Made by a program: the position numbers and the translations under genes. Shown piece by piece: positions 50,466 to 58,513 of a stretch of 64,000 nt of DNA. Origin of the DNA: CAYPSN01 sp041907025 (GTDB taxonomy: Bacteria; Patescibacteriota; Saccharimonadia; CAILAD01; JADZBC01); the NCBI GenBank assembly GCA_041907025.1, contig JAYRIB010000004.1, positions 1-64,000 of the forward strand. Reading direction: 5' to 3'. Under the pieces are notes generated by a model. That model saw nothing but the letters and a program-made list of their open reading frames with translations. It had not been told where the DNA came from and searched no databases. Each line of letters begins with the position of its first letter. The stretch's first letter is position 1.

Positions 50466-51446
50466 ATGCGCATACTTTCGGGCATTCAGGCTACTGGAAA
50501 ACTACACATCGGCAATTATTTGGGGATGGTTAAGCCATTTGTAGACATGCAGGATAAGGGTGAGGCCTTTTACTTTATTCCAAACCTACACTCACTCAAT
50601 GTTCGCCCCGACCCAGAAGTGCTGCGGCAAGACACACTGGCGAATGTTGCGTGGTTTTTGGCAGCTGGCGTAGACCCTAAAAAGTCAGTTGTGTTCACTC
50701 AATCGCATGTGTCGGCGCACTCAGAGCTATGCTGGATACTCAATAACTTCGTTACTATGGGTGAGCTGAGCCGTATGACGTCGTATAAGGACAAGAGTGC
50801 TTCAAGGGGCGCCGAGGGGCAGCTCGTAGCGCTTTATACCTACCCGGTACTCATGGCTGCCGACATTATTCTCTACGATGCTGAGCTGGTGCCTGTCGGG
50901 GAGGATCAAAAGCAGCACGTGGAGCTGACTCGGGATATCGTAGGGCGTTTTAACAAGCTCTATGGCGACACATTCGTGGCCCCAAAGGCAGTTCTGCCCT
51001 CCGTTGGGGCACGCATCATGAGTCTGCAAGACCCATCGAGCAAGATGAGCAAGAGCGATCCGAACCAAAGCGGCAACATAATGCTCCTTGATGACGAGCT
51101 GACGATTAGAAATAAGGTTAAACGAGCCGTAACAGATGCTAAGGGCGAGGTGAAAGTGTCTGAACACGGTGGCGCCGTTACTAATCTCATGCACATTTAT
51201 AGCGGTTTTTCCGGTAAGAGCATGCATGAAATTGAGCAATTATACGTAGGTAAGGGGTATGGGGACTTCAAGTCCGATCTAGCAGACATTCTAGTGGAGG
51301 AAGTCAGTGTTTTACAGCGTACATTCCACGCGTTAATGGCTGACGAAGACTACCTACTTAAGGTTCTCGAGGACGGTGCTATGCAGGCCAACCAAATAGC
51401 CACCCAAAAACTTAATGAAGTGAAGCAAAAGCTCGGCATACTATAG
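50466..51446 (+). CDS. trpS: Tryptophanyl-tRNA synthetase
   Basis: Class I synthetase of 326 residues, the normal size. SGIQATGKLHIGNYLG carries the HIGH-type motif, VPVGEDQKQHVELTRDIVGRFN binds the adenylate, and SKMSKSDPNQSG is the KMSKS loop. It charges tRNA-Trp. It starts 27 bases after rmuC on the same strand and is followed by the large orphan RNA. Confidence 0.97.
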   Translation: MRILSGIQATGKLHIGNYLGMVKPFVDMQDKGEAFYFIPNLHSLNVRPDPEVLRQDTLANVAWFLAAGVDPKKSVVFTQSHVSAHSELCWILNNFVTMGELSRMTSYKDKSASRGAEGQLVALYTYPVLMAADIILYDAELVPVGEDQKQHVELTRDIVGRFNKLYGDTFVAPKAVLPSVGARIMSLQDPSSKMSKSDPNQSGNIMLLDDELTIRNKVKRAVTDAKGEVKVSEHGGAVTNLMHIYSGFSGKSMHEIEQLYVGKGYGDFKSDLADILVEEVSVLQRTFHALMADEDYLLKVLEDGAMQANQIATQKLNEVKQKLGIL

Positions 51447-51508
51447 TAGAATGTAGTATTTACAACACACTTTTACAGGTTAGGGCAGACGAAATAGCAT
51501 AAAAAGTA

Positions 51509-51537
51509 TTGACGGAAGCATAAGCATTTGCTATACT
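51509..51537 (+). promoter_or_regulatory. Promoter of the large orphan RNA
   Basis: TTGACG at 51509-51514 and TATACT at 51532-51537, preceded by TGC, are 17 bp apart: a near-consensus -35, extended -10 promoter. The start would be near 51544. Confidence 0.72.
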
Positions 51538-51543
51538 TGTATC

Positions 51544-52047
51544 AACATAAGTTAGTCCTTTAAAACAAAAATAAAACTCAAAAAGTTTCTCCAGGAAAAG
51601 GTAGCCCGGACTCTACGAGCGGGCGAGTAACGGTAGGGCAAGCCCGGCATAGAAACAACCCCCTTGTTTCTAGTCGGACTCTCCCTACTGTTCTATGGGT
51701 AACAAGCCGCTAATGTTCGTACGTTCTAGGCTTAAGTTATACACTACCCGTTGGCTATAGCCAGTAAACTGCATCGGATCGCAACCAGCGATAGGTATAG
51801 CTTACTGGCTAAACCGGACGGATGGTGGGGAAGCGAGACTTTGACAAAAGCAGTGATGCTTGTGTCACACAACAGTCTCACCTGTAAGCTTGGCCTCATT
51901 GGCTAAGGTTACTTACCGGGCCTCCGCGTGCCAATTTGTTTCTTAACATTAGGGCAGATGCGATTAGAGGCCCGTAACCATGCAATCATAGTCGTTCAGA
52001 CTACTTCGCACAATAATGTCGACTCGGCACAACGTGCGGAGTTTTTT
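51544..52047 (+). ncRNA. Large structured orphan RNA, about 500 nt, family not recognised
   Basis: There is no significant frame from 51447 to 52273, yet the segment has a strong promoter and terminator. Helices: TAGCCAGTAA (51758-51767) with TTACTGGCTA (51802-51811); GAGACT (51835-51840) with AGTCTC (51874-51879), enclosing TGACA/TGTCA and AAGCA/TGCTT; GGTTAC and GGGCCTC (51907-51924) with GAGGCCC-GTAACC (51967-51979). At the 5' end AGAAAC (51651-51656) can pair with GTTTCT (51585-51590), or AGAAACAA can pair with TTGTTTCT (51664-51671). GTAGGG (51633-51638) pairs with CCCTAC (51683-51688). It is not tmRNA, RNase P or rRNA, and no T-box or intron core was found. Confidence 0.65.
52004..52047 (+). 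terminator. Terminator of the large orphan RNA
   Basis: CTTCGCAC (52004-52011) pairs with GTGCGGAG (52034-52041), one pair being G-U, followed by six Ts. Confidence 0.8.
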
Positions 52048-52234
52048 ATTTGGCTTAGTTAGGGCTTGAGACGTGGTGCTAAGAGTGACGCGAAGTAAAG
52101 CAATCTTCGCAATTCGAATAGAACAAAAAAGTAGCTCATTACGCTTTGGAATATGTCACTAATAAATATAGTGTTCATATAAACGTGTGGTAGTGTTCGA
52201 TTCTTTGGGTAAGTTGTTGCTACGGGCGTGCCTG

Positions 52235-52264
52235 CTTGAGCTGAAGGTCCATATCTGGGATAAT
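52235..52264 (+). promoter_or_regulatory. Promoter of the membrane protein-pheST operon
   Basis: TTGAGC at 52235-52240 and GATAAT at 52259-52264 are 18 bp apart. The ATG at 52274 is about three bases from the start site, so it is nearly leaderless. Confidence 0.5.
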
Positions 52265-52273
52265 AGGTGCTAT

Positions 52274-52675
52274 ATGGCAAAAACAGACAAGCTACAGAAG
52301 GGGATATTTGGGGTAGGGCTTGTTACTTCGTGCCTACTTTCCTTTACAGTGCTCCTTAGTTTAATGGTTATGGCGAGTCCATCCGAGCTTGGACCTGCCG
52401 GTGTTACCCTATGGTTTATTCTGGCCCTAATAGCCCTTACGACGCTGTTTATGTTACTGTACTGGTCGTACAGTCGAAAAAAGAACAGCTTTGTGAACGG
52501 TCGTAGGCAGTCAGTCGGTGCATTTAGGGTGGCAGTAGTGCCAGCTGGCGCCATTGTAGTTCTGCTAGGCATGAGTAGCCTCGGTACGCTGACATTGCAC
52601 GATACACTGCTCGTGCTGGGTGCCACATTTATTATTGAGACTTACTTGTACACAACCGAGAGGAGGGGGCTATGA
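52274..52675 (+). CDS. Four-helix membrane protein, unknown
   Basis: A protein of about 133 residues with a basic start and four hydrophobic helices (about residues 11-33, 41-62, 83-104 and 108-124). I do not recognise a family. It overlaps pheS by four bases (ATGA), so it is the first gene of the pheS-pheT transcript. The ATG at 52274 is preferred over a frame beginning at 52187, which starts upstream of the promoter. Confidence 0.65.
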   Translation: MAKTDKLQKGIFGVGLVTSCLLSFTVLLSLMVMASPSELGPAGVTLWFILALIALTTLFMLLYWSYSRKKNSFVNGRRQSVGAFRVAVVPAGAIVVLLGMSSLGTLTLHDTLLVLGATFIIETYLYTTERRGL

Positions 52676-53646
52676 GCTCAATCATTGAATCCGCGCGGAG
52701 CGCTGCCGCAGCCGCCCAAACTGAGAATGATTTACAGCTTGTTAAAGCGCAGTTTCTAGGTAAGAAGAGCGAGCTCCAGGCCGGTTTGCGCGCGCTTTCA
52801 AGCCTGGGCCAAGAAGAGCGCAAGCAAAAGGGAGCCGAGCTTAACCGTCTAAAGCTGGAGCTCGAAGAAGTATTTTCTTTGCGCCATGCTTCGCTCCTCA
52901 ACGAGCTTGATGCCCTACCGCCACTTGATCTTACGGCACCTGGTATTGGCCAGGGGTTTGGCCATGCCCATCCAGTAACGCTCGTTATGAGTGAGCTATA
53001 TAGCTCGTTTACTCGCTTGGGCTTTGCGATAGTTGATAGCAACGAAATAGAGGATGACTGGCACAACTTTGAGGCACTGAATATGCCGCCGCACCACCCG
53101 GCCCGCGATATGCAGGACACGTTTTATATTAAGGACAGCGAAGACTCTCATCGTATTCTGCCTCGTACTCACACCTCTGGCATGCAGGTACGGTTTATGA
53201 AGGATAACAAGCCACCGTTTAAGATCATCGTGCCGGGCAAGGTTTTCCGGAATGAAGATGAAGACAGAACACACTTGTGGTCATTTACCCAGGTGGAAGG
53301 TTTGGTTGTGGGTGAAGGGGTGTCGTTAGTACATCTTAAAGGCGTGTTACTTGCAGCTATGAAAGACTTGTTAGGTGAAGACACAGAGATTCGATTGCGA
53401 CCGAGTTATTTTCCTTACACTGAACCATCGATTGAGATCGACGTGACTTACAAGGGAGAGTGGTTGGAGCTTCTGGGTGGCGGCATGGTACACCCAAGTG
53501 TACTACAGAACGCTGGTATTGACCCTGAGCGCTATAGCGGTTTTGCCTTTGGTATCGGGCCGGAGCGGGTTGCTATGGTGAAGTATCGCATCTCGGATTT
53601 ACGCAACTTTTGGCGACCAAAGCTTGACTATCTGGAGCAGTTTTAA
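52672..53646 (+). CDS. pheS: Phenylalanyl-tRNA synthetase alpha subunit
   Basis: Class II synthetase catalytic subunit of 324 residues. An N-terminal coiled coil (about 1-85) binds tRNA. The catalytic core has HPVTLVMSELYSSFTRLGFAI, LPRTHTSGMQVRFM (motif 2 region), LRPSYFPYTEPSIEIDV and the motif 3 FAFGIGPERVAMVKY. It pairs with PheT in an alpha2-beta2 enzyme. The pheS stop and pheT start share one base. Confidence 0.97.
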   Translation: MSSIIESARSAAAAAQTENDLQLVKAQFLGKKSELQAGLRALSSLGQEERKQKGAELNRLKLELEEVFSLRHASLLNELDALPPLDLTAPGIGQGFGHAHPVTLVMSELYSSFTRLGFAIVDSNEIEDDWHNFEALNMPPHHPARDMQDTFYIKDSEDSHRILPRTHTSGMQVRFMKDNKPPFKIIVPGKVFRNEDEDRTHLWSFTQVEGLVVGEGVSLVHLKGVLLAAMKDLLGEDTEIRLRPSYFPYTEPSIEIDVTYKGEWLELLGGGMVHPSVLQNAGIDPERYSGFAFGIGPERVAMVKYRISDLRNFWRPKLDYLEQF

Positions 53647-56459
53647 TGAAGCTTTCCGTTAAAACACTCAATACTTACCTTAAGAAACCACTTACTACAG
53701 AGCGAGTAGTTGAGCTTCTGGGCCGCACTGAAGTTGAGATTGAAGAGGTTGTTTCAGCTAACACCTGGGACGAGAAGATCATTGCTGCCAAGGTCCAAGA
53801 GGTACGGCAGCATCCAGACGCTGATCGTTTACGCATAGCCACCGTTGATACTGGGTTGGAAACTGTAGAGATTGTCTGCGGTGCACCGAACTTGGCTCAG
53901 CACCAAGTTGTTGTCTTGGCGCAAGTTGGCGCCACATTGCCTGATGGTTTGCGGATCGAATCGGCTAAGCTTCGTGGAGTAACTTCGAATGGTATGCTGT
54001 GCTCGGCCAAAGAGCTTGGTATTTCAGACGATCATGCTGGGATTATGGTGCTACCAGATGAAACACCACTTGGCGCAACATTGTGCGACATATGGCAAAA
54101 GGGCGACACCCTTGATATAAAGACACCTGCAAACAGGTGGGATTATCTTAGTTTTGTTGGGCTGGCCAGGGAAGTGGCTGCTCAGGATGAGGGGAACGAG
54201 CTGGTAGAGCCACCAGTCGAGGAAATTACATATTGCGACACTGAACTTGTAAAAGTCAAGGAAAAGGGGGAATGTAGGCGATTCGTGAGCGTTAAGATGT
54301 CTGTGAATAACGCTGTGAAGTCCCCGCAGTGGCTTGTGGATAACTTAGAAGAGAATGGCCTGCGCAGCATTAGTCCTGTTGTAGACATTACCAACTTTGT
54401 CATGCTTGAGACTGGCCAGCCTTCGCACGCTTACGACGCCAAAAAGCTACACGGTGCGTTGCAGGTACGCTTTGGCTCCCCCACCGATAAACTTACAACA
54501 TTAGATGGCGTGGTGCGCAACTTGGGTGTTGAGGATCTGGTGATAGCAGACGATAGTGGTGTAATAGCCTTGGCGGGCGTGATGGGCGGCGTGAGTACTG
54601 AAGTTGACGCCCAGACGACCGAGATCCTCTTGGAGGTTGCCAACTTTGACCGCACAAGGGTGCGTAAGGCGGCATTAAGACACGGTTTGCGCAGTGAAGC
54701 GTCGGCCCGGTTCGAGCGCTCACTCCCTCTCCCCTTGCCTACTTTGGCAGCTAGTCGACTTATATCCTTACTTAAAGAAGTTGCTGAGGCAAAGGTGATT
54801 GACTCCCCTTGTGACCAGCTCTATGGTTGGCCTTGGGTTCAGCAAATTGGCTTACGTTTACGCAAGGCGGAAAAGCTCTTAGGCACGCCGCTTGATGAAA
54901 AGCAGGTGATGAGTGGGCTCAAGCAGCTCGGATTTGAAGTTGAGCATTTTAGTATTACCAAGGAATCGCGCAAGCACCTAGGTAAGCCGTATATCTGGGG
55001 TGCAAATTTCCGAGAGCACGGCGAATCTGGCTTTGATTGTTCATACCTCATTGATCGCATCTATTCACGCATTGGTGTGCATGTTGGCCACGTGGCGCTT
55101 GGTCAATTCCACTTTGGGCGGCCAGTCGAGGTTGGTGACTTACGCCCAGGCGACGTGGTATTTTACGAAGGCTTAATTAAGAATTCACCAACCGATCACT
55201 ACTATGTGGCCGACGGCCGCGGCGGTCACACTAAGATCGAACTTGACAAGCCTATGAAGGTGGGGCATAACGGCATATACATTGGCGACAACCGAGTAAT
55301 AACTGCTATTCAGTATGAACGCAAAGGAGAAGACTGGGTTCCTCGGGCCGAGCAAGGCGTGATCGAGGTGCCATTAAGTGACTTCACCAACGACCCAACT
55401 TATCTGGGTGCTCGACGCTATGTTGAGAACTTTAATCATATTCTGGCTATCACAGCACCTTGGTGGAGGACGGATGTGCGCTTAGAAGAAGACATGATTG
55501 AGGAAATCGTGAAGATTATCGGCTATGATGCGATTCCAGCTGAACTACCTCCCCTGCCTCCAACCAACACGCGACCGCATCAACTACTTCCACGGATACT
55601 GGAGTTTAAAAAGGCATTGAGCGCTAGTGGTCTGCAAGAGATTGTGTCATATTCATTTATTAGCGAACGCTCGATTAAGCGCCTGCATCAGAATCCCCAT
55701 GACTTTCTTGAGATCGCAAACCCGCTCAGCCGCGAACAGCAATTCTTGCGTCGATCAATGCTACCGAGTCACCTCGATATGGTCAGAAATAACCAGACGT
55801 ATGCGAAGGAGTTTTTGTGCTTTGAGGTTGCTCGCACCTATCGGCCCACACAAGACGGCGCTTTGCCAAGCGAGATTTGGCAGCTGGGTATTACGGTGGT
55901 GGGTCCGCAGAGTACCCTGAGACTTAAAAAAGTGTTCGATAATGTAGCTCAGTATTGTGGCGCCAACCTCGAGTACCAGCCAGTTGATGAGATGCCGTTT
56001 GTACCTGGCCGAAGGGCAATAGTTAAGCAGGAAGAAACTCACCTTGGTAGCTTTGGCCAGTTGAGTAAGCAAGTGCTTGCAGCGAGCGAGATTAGCGCAG
56101 AAGTTAGCTATGGCGAGCTGGAGCTGGGTGAGTTGCTCGGTAGTGAAACGCAACTACATGTTGCTGATCTGCCTGACTATCAGCTTGTAAGGCGTGATAT
56201 TACGTTTAGCTGCCAATCAGGAGTGGCTTGGACAGATGTGTGCCGCCTTGTAGCTCAGTCTCAGGGTGTTATGAAGGTTGAGTATCTCGATCAGTATCAG
56301 GATGCAGCAATGCAGAAGGATCGTATTAAGCGTTTAAGTTTGCGTTTGTGGTTCGATCTTGGCGCCAACCCAACTGCTGAGGAGATCAAGAAGCGCCAGG
56401 ATGCAGTTGAACGAACGCTGACATCGAGCGAAACACTGGGCAAAGTCACAATTAACTAG
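53646..56459 (+). CDS. pheT: Phenylalanyl-tRNA synthetase beta subunit with an inserted NlpC/P60-like domain
   Basis: A 937-residue protein; normal PheT is near 800. Order: N-terminal strand-helix, EMAP-like tRNA-binding domain (HPDADRLRIATVD, about 40-155), B3/B4 editing region (about 205-390), B5 (from about 400), core (about 630-840) and FDX-ACB domain (about 845-937). Within B5, between GLKQLGFEVEHF and ILAITAPWWRTDVRLEEDMIEEI, about 163 extra residues (436-598; bases 54951-55439) show the NlpC/P60 pattern: HLGKPYIWGANF, SGFDCSYLIDRIYSRIGV with Cys465, DLRPGDVVFYEG and GHNGIYIGDNRVITA with His541. The third triad position (12 residues on) is Thr. The frame is continuous through both junctions. 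Confidence 0.94.
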   Translation: MKLSVKTLNTYLKKPLTTERVVELLGRTEVEIEEVVSANTWDEKIIAAKVQEVRQHPDADRLRIATVDTGLETVEIVCGAPNLAQHQVVVLAQVGATLPDGLRIESAKLRGVTSNGMLCSAKELGISDDHAGIMVLPDETPLGATLCDIWQKGDTLDIKTPANRWDYLSFVGLAREVAAQDEGNELVEPPVEEITYCDTELVKVKEKGECRRFVSVKMSVNNAVKSPQWLVDNLEENGLRSISPVVDITNFVMLETGQPSHAYDAKKLHGALQVRFGSPTDKLTTLDGVVRNLGVEDLVIADDSGVIALAGVMGGVSTEVDAQTTEILLEVANFDRTRVRKAALRHGLRSEASARFERSLPLPLPTLAASRLISLLKEVAEAKVIDSPCDQLYGWPWVQQIGLRLRKAEKLLGTPLDEKQVMSGLKQLGFEVEHFSITKESRKHLGKPYIWGANFREHGESGFDCSYLIDRIYSRIGVHVGHVALGQFHFGRPVEVGDLRPGDVVFYEGLIKNSPTDHYYVADGRGGHTKIELDKPMKVGHNGIYIGDNRVITAIQYERKGEDWVPRAEQGVIEVPLSDFTNDPTYLGARRYVENFNHILAITAPWWRTDVRLEEDMIEEIVKIIGYDAIPAELPPLPPTNTRPHQLLPRILEFKKALSASGLQEIVSYSFISERSIKRLHQNPHDFLEIANPLSREQQFLRRSMLPSHLDMVRNNQTYAKEFLCFEVARTYRPTQDGALPSEIWQLGITVVGPQSTLRLKKVFDNVAQYCGANLEYQPVDEMPFVPGRRAIVKQEETHLGSFGQLSKQVLAASEISAEVSYGELELGELLGSETQLHVADLPDYQLVRRDITFSCQSGVAWTDVCRLVAQSQGVMKVEYLDQYQDAAMQKDRIKRLSLRLWFDLGANPTAEEIKKRQDAVERTLTSSETLGKVTIN

Positions 56460-56506
56460 CGATTCATTGGATAGGCCTCTATAATGAGTAACAAGACACA
56501 AGCATT

Positions 56507-57988
56507 ATGAGGCAAACCATTCATCAGCCAGTAAAGACAACTAAGCTAAGTAGCCAGGCACAAGCCTGGGTAGTTGGCTACCTTCGTACGCTTGGGCTTA
56601 TGGCGATTGGCGGAGTTGTGGCCTTTGCGGCTATTAATACCCTATTGTCAGCGTCACTTACTGGCGTGGTCTACCCAGGAGTGAAGGTGGCTGGTCAGAA
56701 TGTGGCTTTCAAGACACGCGCGCAGGTGGTGTCTGAACTCAAAAAGCGTAAAGACCAACATACCTTGACGATTTACTTAGCCGACAAGACGTATGTGATG
56801 AAGAGCAGTGAGCTTGGCGCGACACGAGACATTTCCGCTACGGTCGATGCGGCTTACGGCGTCGGGCGTGCTACTCCTTGGCCAATGATCGGTTTGCTCA
56901 GCTCAATACGCAGTGGACAGACTGGATATGCCTATAACCTTAACTCGGCCCAGCTTAATAACTTTGTATCGAAAGTGCTTGGTGACATTGGTCGAGCACC
57001 CGTTAATGCCAAGGTGGAAGTGGTAGAAGGCAAGATGATTGCAGTAGCAGATCAAGATGGTGTGTCGCTTGATCAAAAGCAGCTCGCTCAGACGCTGCAA
57101 GAGGCCTTGGCTGAGGGTAGAGATAGATCGGTCGAACTCCAGCCAGCCACAGTAAAGGCCGATATTCGGCTCTCGGACACTGAGCCCGTCATTAATCAAG
57201 CGAATCAGCTTGCTCAGTCTGAGCTGATACTGAACTACGAAGGCAAGGTGTATCGGCCATCACCAAGCGCAGTGGTTACTTGGCTGGTGTTCCCTACCAA
57301 AACGGGTCCTTCAGGTGCCACTTCTCTGGCTGTTGATATTGATGAGGCCAAGGTTCGTGGCTATGTCCAGTCAGTCGCTAACGAAATTAACATTACCCCA
57401 ACTAATAAGAAGGTGACAATCAAAAACGGGGTCAGCACTGTTGACCAAGAAGGCAGAGATGGTTTGGCAATCAATCAGGAGCAGGCTACCGCAGGGCTGG
57501 TGGCGGCCTTGCGTAAGCAGGCAGGCGCCAACCTTACTATCGCAGCCTCGCCCGTGGCCTATAAGACAGAGTATAATCGGGTAACGACGCTCGACGTTGG
57601 TCGTTATATTGAGATCAACTTGAGCACGCAGCAGCTGTGGGTGTACCAGGATAGCCAGGTCATTTATTCCTCACCGATCACGAGTGGCGCTACAGGCATG
57701 GGCTTCCCTACGGTAACAGGACTTTTTAGCATTTATTCGAAATCTACAAACATCTGGTTGGATGGCCGTGCTTATGGTGAGAATTATAACTACCGAGTCC
57801 TGGTGGATTATTGGATGCCCTTCCACGGCGGGTTTGGCCTACATGACGCCTGGCGCTGGCGAACATCATTTGGCGGTGCGGACTATTACTACAATGGTAG
57901 TCATGGCTGTGTCAACCTACCTCTTGCGACTGCTGCATTTATCTATAATTGGGCCGATATTGGTACGCCTGTCTGGGTCCACACCTAG
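56507..57988 (+). CDS. L,D-transpeptidase (YkuD) with peptidoglycan-binding repeats
   Basis: A 493-residue envelope enzyme. A membrane anchor (about 28-55) is followed by two PG_binding_4/VanW-like domains (about 60-200 and 220-350) and a C-terminal YkuD domain. The YkuD domain begins RYIEINLSTQQLWVYQDSQVIYSSPITSG and ends with FHGGFGLHDAW and the catalytic GSHGCVNLPLATA. It forms 3-3 crosslinks in peptidoglycan or attaches proteins to it. It follows pheT by 47 bases. Confidence 0.93.
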   Translation: MRQTIHQPVKTTKLSSQAQAWVVGYLRTLGLMAIGGVVAFAAINTLLSASLTGVVYPGVKVAGQNVAFKTRAQVVSELKKRKDQHTLTIYLADKTYVMKSSELGATRDISATVDAAYGVGRATPWPMIGLLSSIRSGQTGYAYNLNSAQLNNFVSKVLGDIGRAPVNAKVEVVEGKMIAVADQDGVSLDQKQLAQTLQEALAEGRDRSVELQPATVKADIRLSDTEPVINQANQLAQSELILNYEGKVYRPSPSAVVTWLVFPTKTGPSGATSLAVDIDEAKVRGYVQSVANEINITPTNKKVTIKNGVSTVDQEGRDGLAINQEQATAGLVAALRKQAGANLTIAASPVAYKTEYNRVTTLDVGRYIEINLSTQQLWVYQDSQVIYSSPITSGATGMGFPTVTGLFSIYSKSTNIWLDGRAYGENYNYRVLVDYWMPFHGGFGLHDAWRWRTSFGGADYYYNGSHGCVNLPLATAAFIYNWADIGTPVWVHT

Positions 57989-58058
57989 GATCCTGCTTAT
58001 GGTTCTGGTTTGCGCACCGTATTCTTGATATAATTCAATGAAAAGGTAAACGAACGTT

Positions 58059-58490
58059 ATGCAAGCCCAGGCCAACCCTAATCTTAATCCTGATACCCAG
58101 CCCCGTATGGCTACGGGCGAGCAAAGGAACACACCTGAGCGGCAGCTGGATCGTCCTCCTTCCCAGCAGCCTGAGCGGCAGGCAACGAGCCCAGCCGAAA
58201 AGGGTAGTCATCAGCCTTCGGGGTTGCCAACTCAGGCTGTCACTGCTCCTCAAGTGGCTAGCGTGGCTCAGCCAGTAGTTAGTGCGGCATCAGCGACAGT
58301 CGCTCCTTCCAGCCTGTCGGCCACCGACGGTGGAAAACTTGAGAAGCCTTGGGTTGACCGCGCCGATGAGATTATTGAGAAGACTGCCCAAGACCCGTAC
58401 GCGGAGGAAGAAGCACATGAGGAGCTCAGCGCACTTTATCTTAAACAGCGTTTCAACCTTGATATTAAAAGGAACAACCCGCAGCGCTAG
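58059..58490 (+). CDS. Small conserved protein upstream of the VirD4-like gene
   Basis: A 143-residue protein. The first 95 residues are disordered and rich in Pro, Gln, Ala and Ser. The last 45 are charged and helical (KPWVDRADEIIEKTAQDPYAEEEAHEELSALYLKQRF). Such a tail, as I recall it, recurs in Saccharibacteria proteins encoded beside T4SS/T4P ATPases, suggesting a partner of the next gene, 23 bases downstream. No enzymatic motif is seen. Confidence 0.7.
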   Translation: MQAQANPNLNPDTQPRMATGEQRNTPERQLDRPPSQQPERQATSPAEKGSHQPSGLPTQAVTAPQVASVAQPVVSAASATVAPSSLSATDGGKLEKPWVDRADEIIEKTAQDPYAEEEAHEELSALYLKQRFNLDIKRNNPQR

Positions 58491-58513
58491 CGGGTAAAAC
58501 GGGCGGATACATA

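Noticed and set aside
51544..52047. Group I or group II intron
   Set aside because: An AGACTA-like string occurs near 51997, but it sits in a local TAGTC/GACTA hairpin. No domain V or P3-P7 core was found, and neither flank is an interrupted gene.
52059..52280. A 73-residue minus-strand frame
   Set aside because: It has no motif or ribosome-binding site, and overlaps the promoter region of the pheST operon.
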